Below, piece after piece: positions 42,665 through 51,744 of a stretch of 64,000 nucleotides of DNA. The stretch comes from Gemmata sp051859125. Its GTDB lineage: Bacteria > Planctomycetota > Planctomycetia > Gemmatales > Gemmataceae. Each line of letters opens with the position of its first letter. Within the stretch, counting starts at the first letter, position 1. Location: positions 1 to 64,000 of the forward strand of contig NZ_JBHYGG010000179.1 of assembly GCF_051859125.1 (NCBI RefSeq), written 5' to 3'. The notes below the pieces were generated by a model. The model was given only the letters and a program-made list of their open reading frames with translations. It had not been told where the DNA came from and did no database searches. The translations under genes were made by a program, and so were the position numbers.

Positions 42665-45172
42665 TCACTTCGGCTCGGCGAACGCCGGCGGCTTGGCCCC
42701 CTCGCGGTAGTCCTTCCACGCGGTCAGCCAGAGCTTCTCGATTTGGTCGCGCTTCTCGCCCTGCAGGTCCTTGGCGACGCGGTACCGCCGCTTGCGCTGC
42801 GACGGGCCGTCGAAGTCCACCGGCACTTCCAGTTCGATCGTGCGGTACAGGTCGCGGCGGGCGAGTTCCGCGTCCCCCTTGAGGTGGTGGTAGTACGCGC
42901 TGAGGAACCACACCGACGACAGGTGCGGGGCGTACAACTGGCCGGCGTCGATCCACTCCTTGGCCTTGGCCATGTCGCCCTTCTGGAGCGCGAGAGCGCC
43001 GAACCCCTCGGTGTAGGTGCCGACCTGGTCGCTGCTGAGCGTGTCGCCCGGGGCCGGGGCCGCCGCCCCGCGGATCTCGACCGGCCGCGGCTCGCCGGTG
43101 CGCGCCTTCGGGAGCCGGCGGCCGTAGAAGGCGCGGTCCGCCGCGATGAGCCGGCCCAGCGCCTCGGCCGCTGCGGGGCTCGGGCGGCCGACCACCTGCG
43201 CGTCGAACACGAGCCGTGGGCCGGGGTCGAGCTTGTCGTCCACGAACACGTACCGCGCGCCGGTCACGCGGATCCCGTCGAACGCGGGGTAGGCCGGCAT
43301 CACCCGCTGGGCGCGCTCGACGAGCTTGGGCATGGGAACGACCGCGAGGTCCGGCACGGCGTGCGGCTTCGGGGCGAAGTACGGCCCCCACTGGGGGTCG
43401 CCCTTGAGCGACGCGAGGTAGTCGCCGAACGCCTTCTTTTGCGCCTCCGAGCTGGCGACCCCGCGGACCGTGTACCGGTCGTCGGCGTCGAAGTACCCGC
43501 GCTCGACGAGGAGCGCGTCCCACTCCTTGTTCTTCGGGTCCGCGACGACCTGCTGGAGGAACTTCGTGAGCCCGCCGGGGAACTTGGTGAACCGCACCTC
43601 GGCCCCGCTGACCACCTTCGGTGCCTCGGCCTGGAACCGCGCCGCGACGAGTGACTCCGCACCGTCCTTCTTTTCTTCGGGCTCCTTGGGGTCCTTCTTC
43701 TCTTCCGGTTCCTTCTTCTCGGGTTCCTTCTTCTCCGGCTCCTTCGGTTCGGTCACGGGCGGGGCGACGGGTTCGGCCGCGACCGCCTTGAAGCCGGGGA
43801 TCGTCTTCGTCGCGCGGTCGATCAACTGCCGCTCGACGGCCGCCTTCACCGCCTCGTCGGGTGCCTCGCACGTCAGCACCAGCTTGCTCGACTCGTCGAA
43901 GTACAGGCGGCCGAGGCGCACGTCGTCGAGGCTGTCGGCCGCCCACTTCCGCAGCTCGGCGTGCAGCTCGCGGAACTTGACCTTGTCGAGCTTGTCGCTC
44001 GACAAGCCGGCCTCCGCGAGCCGCTTGTACGCGGGGTTCGCGTCGCTCCCCGTTGCGAGCGCCGCGAGCACGCCGCGCACGGTTTGAGTGAGTTCGCCGA
44101 GCTGCTTGTCGTCGAGGCCCGGTTGAACGCCGGCGAGGACCAGCGTGCCGTCGGGGCCGAACGCGGTGCGCGCGTCGATGCGGACGCCGTCGAGGCCCGG
44201 CTTCTCGGCGACGGCCTTCTGGAAGTGCGGAGCGGGGTCGGGGAGCCGGTTGTCGGCCCCCGTGAGCGCCTCGAGGTCCGCGTCCTTGACCGCGGGCCAC
44301 CCGGCGGCCTCGAACGCCTTCGCGAGCCCGGCCCCGATCGCGGTCGCGTCGGGCTTCTCGGCCCCGATGACGAAGCCGGTGAGCGCGACCGCCCACGCGG
44401 CGCCGCTCGGGTTCGTCTCGTCGGCCTTCGCGGGCCGGGCGACGAGGAACGCGCGGTCCACGCGGACCCGCGACACGCCGAGCGCCTTCTGGAGTGCCGC
44501 CGCGCTGAGCGGCCACTCGATACCGGCCTTTGGGGCCGCGAGGTCGAGCGAGGCCGCGACCTTCCCGTCGGCGTCGAGGGCGGCCGGGTTCTCGGCGAGC
44601 ACCTTCGGCAGCGCGGCCTCGGCCCACGCGAGCGCCTTCGGGTTCGCGCCGCGGAGCCCGCTCACGACGAGCTTCCCCTTGGCGTCGAACTTGGCGTCGG
44701 TGAACTTCAGTTCGTCGGCGGCGCGGTCGGTCTTCCCGGCCTCGTTCGCGGCCTTCTGGAGCGCGACGTGCGGCAGCGCGTCGCCCCTGGCGGCCTTCTC
44801 GGCGAACTCAAAGTCCTTGAACTCCTTGGCCTCCGCAACTTCTTGAACCGCGGCGATGACCTGCGCACGGATCGCCTTCTCGGCCTCGGCGCGGTCCTCG
44901 TCGGTGCCGCCCGGCACGAGCGCCGCGCCGGTGACCTTCAGCGCCTTGTCGTCGTTGAGCGCGAACGCATCGACGCGGAAGCGTGCCCCGACTGGGTCGG
45001 CCGCGAGCTTCTCCCGCACCTTGGCGAGCCCGGCCCCGCCCTTCACCTTCTCCAGCACCGCCGCGCTATCGGGCTGGTCTTGGGCGCGGGTTCGTGTCGC
45101 GGTCGGGAGCAGCGCGGCCAGCGCGAGCGCGAACGCCGCGAGCCGGCCGGGGAGAGCGGGAGAGGGTCGCAT
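42665..45172 (-). CDS. Exported multi-repeat protein of the GTPase cluster
   Basis: The 835-residue protein has a signal peptide (RLAAFALALAALLPTATRTR, cleavage near AQD) and five or so repeats of about 110-130 residues, each with the pattern helix, FR/KFxDAxF, then GxLVLxG (for example FDAKGKLVVSGLRG, FGPDGTLVLAGVQPG, FDESSKLVLTCEAP), recalling BON-like domains. A Lys/Glu/Pro-rich acidic spacer (near residue 475-500) separates them from a C-terminal part with helical TPR-like sequence (YTEGFGALALQKGDMAKAKEW, LYAPHLSSVWFLSAYYHHLK). It should act in the periplasm. It is packed 26 bases from the PP2C gene. Confidence 0.75.
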   Translation of the reverse strand: MRPSPALPGRLAAFALALAALLPTATRTRAQDQPDSAAVLEKVKGGAGLAKVREKLAADPVGARFRVDAFALNDDKALKVTGAALVPGGTDEDRAEAEKAIRAQVIAAVQEVAEAKEFKDFEFAEKAARGDALPHVALQKAANEAGKTDRAADELKFTDAKFDAKGKLVVSGLRGANPKALAWAEAALPKVLAENPAALDADGKVAASLDLAAPKAGIEWPLSAAALQKALGVSRVRVDRAFLVARPAKADETNPSGAAWAVALTGFVIGAEKPDATAIGAGLAKAFEAAGWPAVKDADLEALTGADNRLPDPAPHFQKAVAEKPGLDGVRIDARTAFGPDGTLVLAGVQPGLDDKQLGELTQTVRGVLAALATGSDANPAYKRLAEAGLSSDKLDKVKFRELHAELRKWAADSLDDVRLGRLYFDESSKLVLTCEAPDEAVKAAVERQLIDRATKTIPGFKAVAAEPVAPPVTEPKEPEKKEPEKKEPEEKKDPKEPEEKKDGAESLVAARFQAEAPKVVSGAEVRFTKFPGGLTKFLQQVVADPKNKEWDALLVERGYFDADDRYTVRGVASSEAQKKAFGDYLASLKGDPQWGPYFAPKPHAVPDLAVVPMPKLVERAQRVMPAYPAFDGIRVTGARYVFVDDKLDPGPRLVFDAQVVGRPSPAAAEALGRLIAADRAFYGRRLPKARTGEPRPVEIRGAAAPAPGDTLSSDQVGTYTEGFGALALQKGDMAKAKEWIDAGQLYAPHLSSVWFLSAYYHHLKGDAELARRDLYRTIELEVPVDFDGPSQRKRRYRVAKDLQGEKRDQIEKLWLTAWKDYREGAKPPAFAEPK

Positions 45173-45198
45173 GGGTTCCTCGCAGGGGGTTAGACGGG

Positions 45199-47001
45199 TT
45201 AGTCCGCCGGGTCCGAGAAACCATCCGTGGTTGGGGGCGTCGAGTCGTCCGCATTGGGCGCAGGGGGAGCCTCAACGTGTGTCGTCGCTTCACCCCCCAC
45301 CCGCCGCTCCGCGGCGACCTCCCCCACAAGGGGGGAGGTCAAATCCGTGCCCTCCCCCCTTGTGGGGGAGGGTGGCGAGTCTTCGAGCCGGGTGGGGGGT
45401 AGCGCCTCGGCACCGGCAGCAGCCACCTCGCCCGACCCGCCTGCGACCCGCAGCATCACGAGCGTGCAGTCGTCGTTGACCATGTCGTTCGCCCTGCGGA
45501 GCGCGTCGAGTTCGTCGCGCCACGCGGTCTCGTCGATCGTCTCGAACCGCGCCCAGTCGGGGCCGTCGGCAGCCGCGGCGCTCCTGAACAGCCTCGCCGC
45601 AACCGCGTCGGTCGCCAGGACGAAGCGGTCGCCGGGCTCGCACACCCCCGCGGCGTGGAGCGGAAGCGTCTTGTACCCGGCGTTCGACCGGATCAGCATC
45701 GGGGCCGAGCCGAACTGGTCCGCACCGACGACCGGGAACGTGCCGAGGAGTCGGCCGCCGCGGACCCAGAACAGGCACGCGTCGCCGACCGCACTCGCGC
45801 GCCACGGGCGCGTTCCGCTCGGGTCGAGGGGGCCGACTTCGAGCGACAGGAACGTCGCGGCCGCACCGGTCTCGTCCACCTTGGCCTTCTTCGACCAGTT
45901 CAGCGTGTCGTAGTTGATCGCCGCCCGCCATTCGCCGCGGAGCCCGTGGACCCACTTGTTCAGCGCGACCGGGTCGCGCATCTCGGGGCGGTCCACGATG
46001 AACCGCTTCGCGAGCCGGTCGGCCCAGGTGCGGCAGTAGATGCCGCTGCTCGCGCCGTCGGCGACGACGGCCACGCCGGACGCGGGCTCGGTGGCGTAGG
46101 CGTCCTCCCACTGCTCGGGGGTGTTGCCCATCTTCTGCGTCCACATGCCGCGGGCGGTCGCCGGGTCGAACCGGTCGGTGTCGCCCCCGACCCAACTCCC
46201 GCTCTGCGCCCACTCCAGATCGAACAGCGCGCTCCAGGCGTCCGCAAGCGACCAGTCGTTTAGGGACAGCGCCGCTCGCACCGGCCGGCCCTCGGGTTCG
46301 GCCGGGAGGGTCGCGGACACCTCTTCGAGCGCCGCCCACGGCTGAGGCAGCGGCCCCGGTGAGAGGCCGCACAGCACCGGCTCGACGCCCGCCGTCAACC
46401 CGACGTGCAGTAATCGCGCCGGCCCGTACCCCGTGGCGAGCAAGCCGAGCGATCGGGCGATCCGCGGGTAGTGCTCGTCCGCGATCGGCCCGTCGGTGAC
46501 GTGCAGCACGACCGGGGGTCGGGCAGTGTGCCGCCCTGTGAGCCAGAGCGCGACGAGCTTGTGAACTTCGGCGAGCGCGAGGGCGGCCGGGGGGTCGCCC
46601 GCGCACTCGGCCCGGTCGGTCCACTTCCGCGGGTCGCCCTCCCGGCCGCGGGGATCGGCGGGCCGCGCCGCCAGTTCGCCCACTGGCACGAAACGCAACG
46701 CGGGGCTCCCCGGCGTCAGGAGCGACACGAGGTTCAGCGAGCCGTCGTCCCGCGTGCTGTACCCGAGTACCGCGACATCGAGCGACAGCGCGTAGCCGGC
46801 CGCGTGCGTGCTGACGAGCGCCTCGATCAGCTCATCGGCGAGGAACCGTGAAGCGACCGACTTCGGCAGGTCGCGGACCTCGGCTTCGCCGTCGGGCGTG
46901 AGCCGGTGCCCGAGCCACACGCGCACGTCCCCGCTCATCGAGGCCGACAGCGGCGCGAGCACGACGAGGCAACCGGGCGGCGCTTCGGGAGTAGGCAGCA
47001 T
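45199..47001 (-). CDS. PP2C-type phosphatase with vWA-like N-terminus
   Basis: The 600-residue protein has an N-terminal half that looks like a degenerate vWA domain (VVLHVTDGP near residue 166) and a C-terminal PP2C domain: metal-binding VAVVADGASSG (Asp/Gly at about 315), SAVGDACLFWVRGG, GDRFVLATDAVAARL and NDDCTLVMLRV with the last Asp ligands. It should remove phosphate from Ser/Thr set by the kinase at 55495. The tail after residue 535 is encoded by a palindromic repeat (45287-45403). Start ATG 46999-47001; an in-frame ATG at 47043 lies within a hairpin repeat and is less likely. vWA, PP2C and kinase in one cluster resemble the TerY-P triad. Confidence 0.8.
   Translation of the reverse strand: MLPTPEAPPGCLVVLAPLSASMSGDVRVWLGHRLTPDGEAEVRDLPKSVASRFLADELIEALVSTHAAGYALSLDVAVLGYSTRDDGSLNLVSLLTPGSPALRFVPVGELAARPADPRGREGDPRKWTDRAECAGDPPAALALAEVHKLVALWLTGRHTARPPVVLHVTDGPIADEHYPRIARSLGLLATGYGPARLLHVGLTAGVEPVLCGLSPGPLPQPWAALEEVSATLPAEPEGRPVRAALSLNDWSLADAWSALFDLEWAQSGSWVGGDTDRFDPATARGMWTQKMGNTPEQWEDAYATEPASGVAVVADGASSGIYCRTWADRLAKRFIVDRPEMRDPVALNKWVHGLRGEWRAAINYDTLNWSKKAKVDETGAAATFLSLEVGPLDPSGTRPWRASAVGDACLFWVRGGRLLGTFPVVGADQFGSAPMLIRSNAGYKTLPLHAAGVCEPGDRFVLATDAVAARLFRSAAAADGPDWARFETIDETAWRDELDALRRANDMVNDDCTLVMLRVAGGSGEVAAAGAEALPPTRLEDSPPSPTRGEGTDLTSPLVGEVAAERRVGGEATTHVEAPPAPNADDSTPPTTDGFSDPAD
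45287..45403. repeat. Inverted repeat forming the PP2C C-terminal tail
   Basis: Inverted CCTCCCCCACAAGGGGGGAG-type units with outer arms (CCCCCCACCCG and CGGGTGGGGGG). It is the same family as 16801-16990. In the PP2C frame it reads PPSPTRGEG and LVGEVAAERRVGG, peptides recognisable as repeat-derived. Confidence 0.85.
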
Positions 47002-47032
47002 CGAGTTCCCAGACAGAGCGAAAGCCAAAGAC

Positions 47033-47162
47033 AGGTGATCCACCGATTACACAGCGGACACAGATTTCCAGACAGAGGACAGAGGAGCGTACCCGCCGGC
47101 TTCCGACTGTCCTCTGTCCTCTGGGTTTTAATCTGTGTCCTCTGCGTAATCTGTGGATAAGT
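47033..47162. repeat. Inverted repeat, GATCCACCGATTACACAGCG family
   Basis: Imperfect 32-33-base arms (47033-47065 and 47131-47162) of the family seen at 32162-32290, with an inner dyad (GACAGAGGACAGAGG/CCTCTGTCCTCTG). It fills the gap between the TerY-like vWA gene and the PP2C gene. Confidence 0.88.
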
Positions 47163-47176
47163 CTCTTCACTCTTCC

Positions 47177-48073
47177 TCACCGCAGGTGCGGGGGGAGGGT
47201 GGCGGTGGCGACGACCTGGGTGCCGACGTTGAGGAGCTTGAGCAGGCTCACCGCGTCGGCGTTGAACGCCATCGCCTTGCACCCGAGCGGTGCGGAGATC
47301 CCCTTCACCTCGGCCATGTGCCGCAGCTTGTCGGGCAGCGCGCTCGACATGGTGAACAGGTCCTTGGCGTAGTCGTCGGGGAGCATCGCGTCGGTCGCCG
47401 GGAGGAACACCGGCTGCGAGTCGCGGCTCGACAGGTGGCAGTTGAACAGCAGCACGCTCCCGTCGGTCGTGGCGAGCCCCTTCAACTCCTCGGCGAACGG
47501 CCGCGGGTCGCCGTCCACGGGCTCGCCGTCGGTCAGGTGGATGACCATCGGCGGGAAGCACCCGGGGTGCGCCTCGACCCACCCGCGGGCCACCTGCGTG
47601 ACGTAGCTGAGCGCGCCGCACATCGGGGTGCCGAACATCTCGGTCACCGCTGGCGGCCGGTACCACACCGGGAACGCGATCTCCTTGATGACCTCCTGGA
47701 GCCCGCCGGCCCCGTCGTCGATGAACTCCTTCTTCTGCCGCTTCTCGATCTCCAGCGGGTTGTCGTACAGGTCGGCGATGGAGACGAGGTCGCGGCCCTC
47801 GAGCGCGCCGCGGAACAGCGGCCTGACGATGGCGACGCCGTTCTGGTCGGTGGTGTACCCGACGAGGCCGACCTCGAAGTAGTTCCGGGGCTTGTCCTCG
47901 CCCTTCTCGCAACTGGTGATGAGTTCGGCGAAGAACCGGTTGATCGCGGTGGCGACCGTGTCGAGCTTCGGCCGCGGGGTGCCGGCGATGCCGTCGAGCA
48001 TCGAGTTCGACTGGTCCACCAGGAAGACGATGCACCCGGGGTTGGCCCGGTCGATCTGCATCTCGTAGGGCAC
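47177..48073 (-). CDS. TerY-like vWA domain protein
   Basis: The 298-residue soluble protein is a single von Willebrand A domain with a complete MIDAS: DQSNS (Asp20, Ser22, Ser24), Thr in the EMFGTPMCG loop and HLTDGEPVDGDP. Such stand-alone vWA proteins (TerY type) pair with PP2C phosphatases and Ser/Thr kinases, where phosphorylation controls metal-dependent partner binding. Both partners are in this cluster (45199 and 55495). It starts 40 bases after the DUF2135 protein gene. Confidence 0.88.
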   Translation of the reverse strand: MPYEMQIDRANPGCIVFLVDQSNSMLDGIAGTPRPKLDTVATAINRFFAELITSCEKGEDKPRNYFEVGLVGYTTDQNGVAIVRPLFRGALEGRDLVSIADLYDNPLEIEKRQKKEFIDDGAGGLQEVIKEIAFPVWYRPPAVTEMFGTPMCGALSYVTQVARGWVEAHPGCFPPMVIHLTDGEPVDGDPRPFAEELKGLATTDGSVLLFNCHLSSRDSQPVFLPATDAMLPDDYAKDLFTMSSALPDKLRHMAEVKGISAPLGCKAMAFNADAVSLLKLLNVGTQVVATATLPPHLR

Positions 48074-48113
48074 GGCACGGCTCCTTGAGCGATGGGGGAG
48101 GAATGGTTCGCGT

Positions 48114-50219
48114 TCAGTACGGCTTGTCGCACATCATGCAGTAGCGGGCCCCGGGGCGGCCCGGCGCGACGCGGCCGCAGGTGGGGCACCCGTCGCCGGT
48201 GGGCTTCGCGGCCGGCGCGGCGGCGACCGGCGTTGCGGGGGCCGGGGGCTTCGGTGCGGTCGGGATCGCCGGCTTCGGCGGCGCGGCGGCCGGGGCCGGC
48301 GGCTTCGCGGCGACCGGAGGCGCCGCGGGGGTCACGAACCCGTCGTCGAGGATCGACGCGACCTTCGGCCGTGCGGGCGGGGGCGGCCCGATCGGCACCG
48401 GCATCCCGTCGTCGTAGTCCGGCGCGACCGGCTTTGGCGGCTCCGGGCGCACAGGGGGAGGCGCATCCTGGCGAGCCGGGGGCAATGTCTCTTGGCGAGC
48501 GGGGGGCGTAAGCCCCCCGAGTGACTTCGCGGGCTTCGCCGACTCCTGCTTCGCGGCAGGCGCGCCCCCGATTGAGGCAACCGCCCCGCCGGTGTGGACG
48601 GTCAGCATCACGGTGCCGGCGGTGCGGGTGTGGCCCTCGGCGACCACCGACTCGGAGCGCGTCGGCACGTCCTCGCAGACCACCTGCCCGTTCCGCACGA
48701 AGAACCGCAGAGCCACGTCGGCCGCGCCGCGGGCCCAGACGGTGCAGAGCTGCGCGTTCCCGCCGACCTTCACCGGCTCGGGGCCAAGGTTCACGTTGAT
48801 CGTCTCGCGCTCGCCGAACCGCACCTCGAGCCACGCCCGCCGGAACGCCGCCTCGACGAGCGCGACCGCCGTTCCGATGCAGAACCCGAGCGCGGCCGCG
48901 CCGGTGAGCCGCCCGAGCCAGTCGCCGGCGTTCGACCCGCCGAGGAACGCGGCCGCGCCGAGCAGGCCGCCGATCAGCCCCGCGAGGGCGGCCTTGTTCT
49001 GGTCGAGGTTCGGCACGAAGAAGCTCACGCCGAACCCGAGCAGCGTGCCGAGCAGCACCCACCCGACGATCAGTCCGAAGCCGCCGAAGCCGAAGCCGAG
49101 CAGGAGCGAGTACAGCGCCTGGCCGACCGACCCCGACACGAGCCCCGCGGCGACCGCACCCGAGACGACGACCGCGATCGGCACGTGCCCCGCGGCGAAC
49201 GCCGGGCGGCCGAGGTAGCGGTTCTGGCCGACCAGCAGTGCGAGGCACAACCCGACCGCGAGCAGGGCTGTCCACGCGCCGAGGATGATGACGGTCGTGA
49301 CCGAGAACCGCACCGCCGGGGCCGGCACGGTCAGGTTCGCGTCCGCGGACCCGGTCAGCCCGCCGCCGGTGCCGACGACCTTGATCGCCCGCTTCACTTC
49401 CTTCGCGCCGGAGCCCGCCCGCAGCACCAACTCGCCGTCGGTCTTCCCCTCGGGGATGGTGAGCGGGTCGGCGGTCACGCCGTCGGGGAGGTTCTCCGCC
49501 GCGACCGCGATCTCGCCGCGGTAGTACAGGCGGCGCACGACCACGGGCACCCTCTGCGTCGCGCCCGGCGGTAGCTCGACCTCGGGGGCGGTGAACAGCT
49601 CGATCTTCGGCGACAGCTCGAACTCGCGGACGAGCCGCCGGTTGTTCGAGGTGCCGTTGTCGGCGATCTCGCCCGAGAAGTCCTCGCGGACGCCGCCGCG
49701 GAGCACGCTCACCTTGTACGTCGTGGCGTTGGGCTCGCCGGGCCGGCGGCTGTAGTAATTCACCGCGACCGTGTACTTGCCGGCCGGCGCGCCGCCCGCG
49801 GGCCAGTAGATGTTCTCGACGGGCTCGCTGGTGACCGGCCGGCCGCGGTCGCCGTTCGCGTCCACGTCGAGTTCGCCGCCGGACGCGCACCGCGGCTGCT
49901 TGAAGAACACCTCCGCGCCGGTGGGGTCGACGCAGTGCAGGTCGAGGTCGTTGCGGTTGAACCAGATGAGCGAGATCTGCACGTCGCCGGTCTTGGCCCG
50001 CTCGCGGTCGAGGCGGTCCTTGAACTCGCTCGACGGGGGCGGGGTGTCGGCGGCCGGGGCCGACGGCCGCGAGATGAGCGTGGGGGCCGCGCCCGCACCG
50101 GGGTCGGCGGCGGCGCGGGCCGCGAGCAGGTACACCTCGCCGACGGCCCAGCCCGCGAGGCACCCGGCGGCCCCGAACAGCCCGAACAGGAGTACCTTCT
50201 TCCACGCCGCGAGGGTCAT
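48114..50219 (-). CDS. Membrane DUF2135/FHA-like/zinc-ribbon protein
   Basis: The 701-residue protein has an N-terminal membrane helix (VLLFGLFGAAGCLAGWAVG), then a DUF2135 (YfaP-type) domain: VQISLIWFNRNDLDLHCVDP, VFFKQPRCASGGELDVDANG and ENIYWPAGGAPAGKYTVAVN. After an Ig-like stretch come about five membrane segments, the FHA-like domain (TINVNLGPEPVKVGGNAQLC), a Pro-rich linker with a REP-encoded LGGLTPPAR, and the zinc ribbon CPTCG ... YCMMCDKPY. The C-terminal module is shared with the two vWA proteins, but the input domain is swapped. It is a likely membrane adaptor of the system. Confidence 0.83.
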   Translation of the reverse strand: MTLAAWKKVLLFGLFGAAGCLAGWAVGEVYLLAARAAADPGAGAAPTLISRPSAPAADTPPPSSEFKDRLDRERAKTGDVQISLIWFNRNDLDLHCVDPTGAEVFFKQPRCASGGELDVDANGDRGRPVTSEPVENIYWPAGGAPAGKYTVAVNYYSRRPGEPNATTYKVSVLRGGVREDFSGEIADNGTSNNRRLVREFELSPKIELFTAPEVELPPGATQRVPVVVRRLYYRGEIAVAAENLPDGVTADPLTIPEGKTDGELVLRAGSGAKEVKRAIKVVGTGGGLTGSADANLTVPAPAVRFSVTTVIILGAWTALLAVGLCLALLVGQNRYLGRPAFAAGHVPIAVVVSGAVAAGLVSGSVGQALYSLLLGFGFGGFGLIVGWVLLGTLLGFGVSFFVPNLDQNKAALAGLIGGLLGAAAFLGGSNAGDWLGRLTGAAALGFCIGTAVALVEAAFRRAWLEVRFGERETINVNLGPEPVKVGGNAQLCTVWARGAADVALRFFVRNGQVVCEDVPTRSESVVAEGHTRTAGTVMLTVHTGGAVASIGGAPAAKQESAKPAKSLGGLTPPARQETLPPARQDAPPPVRPEPPKPVAPDYDDGMPVPIGPPPPARPKVASILDDGFVTPAAPPVAAKPPAPAAAPPKPAIPTAPKPPAPATPVAAAPAAKPTGDGCPTCGRVAPGRPGARYCMMCDKPY
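48493..48522. repeat. REP palindrome in the linker of the DUF2135 protein
   Basis: Core GGGGGGCGTAAGCCCCCC between GGCGAGC and GAGT. It encodes SLGGLTPPARQE. A partial unit (GGCGAGCCGGGGG) directly next to it at about 48472-48484 looks like a decayed second REP. Confidence 0.83.
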
Positions 50220-50232
50220 GTCGGCCTCGAAC

Positions 50233-51726
50233 TCACTTCGCGTCGAACAGGGCCGGGGCCTTGGCCATCGCGGCCGAGAGCGCCGCCAGCCGCGTCCAGA
50301 TCTTCGCGTTCTCCCGGGTCCACGGCGACGCCGGCTCCGGTGCGGCCGGGTCGCGCACCAGCTCGGCCCCGGGCAGGGTGTCGAGTTGCTCGCGCCGCCT
50401 CTGTTGTACCCCGGCGTCCGGGCCTTCGCACTTCTTTTTCAGTTCTTCCACGGCCGCGGGGGTCCACGCCGTCACCGCCGCCCGCGCCGCGGTGAAGTCC
50501 CGGGCGACGAGGCTCGCCGGGGTCGGCTTGAGCGCGTCGCGGCCCCCGAACCCGCCCGGCCAGGTCACCTGATCGAAGTCGCGGTGCAGCGTGGCGAAGT
50601 TGAACTCGTTGAGCCGCCCGGGGTGGTCAGAGAGCGGCTGCGTCTTCGCGTCCGAGGCGTACACGACCTTCACGTTGACCCGCGGCGTCTCCTTGTCGCG
50701 GACCAGTACGCTCGCGTCGAGCCGGGCGGCGCGCGGGACGAACGCCTCGCAGTATTGCTGCACCTTCCTGCGGATCAACTCGCGGGCGTCGGCCGACTGC
50801 GTCTTGTCGAACTGCGCCCGCACCTTCGGGAGCCAGTCGGCGGCCTTGCCCGGGTCGGTGAGCAGTTCGGGGTCGGCGAGCAGCGCGAGGAGTTGTTCGC
50901 GGGCGGCCCACTCGTCGCCGCGGCGGGCGAGTGCGGCCGCGGCCTTCGCGAGCCGCTCGGGGAGCGGGCGCTTCGTCCCGGCGACCTTCGCGACCTCGGC
51001 GTCGAGCAACCGCACGTGTTCGCGGACCGCGGCCGGCGCGCCGAGCGCCCGCTCGACGGTCTTGTTCACCTTCGGGTCGGGGAGCGGCAGCGGCAGCGCG
51101 AGCACGTCGTCGAACGGGCGCTGCGCCGCGGCCTCCAGCGCTTCGAGCACCTTCACCCGGGCCTCGACCTGCCAGAGCGCGGCCCGCGAGCCGTCGGCGA
51201 ACGGCGACGCGGTGCGGTACGCGGCGACGAGGTCCTCGAACGCCTTCATCGCGCCCGCAGCGGCCGGCCCGTCGGTCGCGGCCAGCGGGGCCTTCAGCCA
51301 CGCCTCGACGGCCCCCTCGGCCGTCACGAGCTTCGCCCGCCCGGCCTGCCACTCGGCGTACCGCTCCTTGAGCTTGCCGGTGTACGCCGGCCGCTCCGCG
51401 CCCGAGAGGAACTTCTCCAGGTCGGTGAGGTCCGCGGCGCGAGCGGCGGCGGCGCGGGCGAGCGCGAGGCAGTCGGCGTCCTCGATCTTTTCCTCGGGGC
51501 CGGGGGCGCGGACCTGGAGCGCCGCGACGCTCGTCTGCCGCACGTCGCGCGCCCACTTCTCGGCCCGCACCCGCGCCTCGGCCTGCTTCTTCTCGTCGGG
51601 CGCGCCCTTCTCGATGGGTGCGGAGGGCGCGGCGAGTTCGGCGCGCACGCCGGCCTGCACGGCCCAAAGGGCGTACAGGGCGAACGGCACCGCGAGCGCC
51701 ACCGGGACCGCACTGCTCCGCGACAT
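50233..51726 (-). CDS. Membrane-anchored helical protein of the GTPase cluster
   Basis: The 497-residue protein has one N-terminal membrane helix (VPVALAVPFALYALWAVQAG), then a long helical, partly coiled-coil region (EKKQAEARVRAEKWARDV onward) and a C-terminal globular part (VNVKVVYASDAKTQPL, FNFATLHRDFDQVTWPGGFG). No known family recognised. It lies between the GAP1-like gene and the DUF2135 gene with gaps of only 18 and 13 bases, so it is surely part of the same transcript and perhaps binds the GTPase or GAP1 protein at the membrane. Confidence 0.75.
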   Translation of the reverse strand: MSRSSAVPVALAVPFALYALWAVQAGVRAELAAPSAPIEKGAPDEKKQAEARVRAEKWARDVRQTSVAALQVRAPGPEEKIEDADCLALARAAAARAADLTDLEKFLSGAERPAYTGKLKERYAEWQAGRAKLVTAEGAVEAWLKAPLAATDGPAAAGAMKAFEDLVAAYRTASPFADGSRAALWQVEARVKVLEALEAAAQRPFDDVLALPLPLPDPKVNKTVERALGAPAAVREHVRLLDAEVAKVAGTKRPLPERLAKAAAALARRGDEWAAREQLLALLADPELLTDPGKAADWLPKVRAQFDKTQSADARELIRRKVQQYCEAFVPRAARLDASVLVRDKETPRVNVKVVYASDAKTQPLSDHPGRLNEFNFATLHRDFDQVTWPGGFGGRDALKPTPASLVARDFTAARAAVTAWTPAAVEELKKKCEGPDAGVQQRRREQLDTLPGAELVRDPAAPEPASPWTRENAKIWTRLAALSAAMAKAPALFDAK

Positions 51727-51744
51727 TCCTGAACCCTCGGGCCG

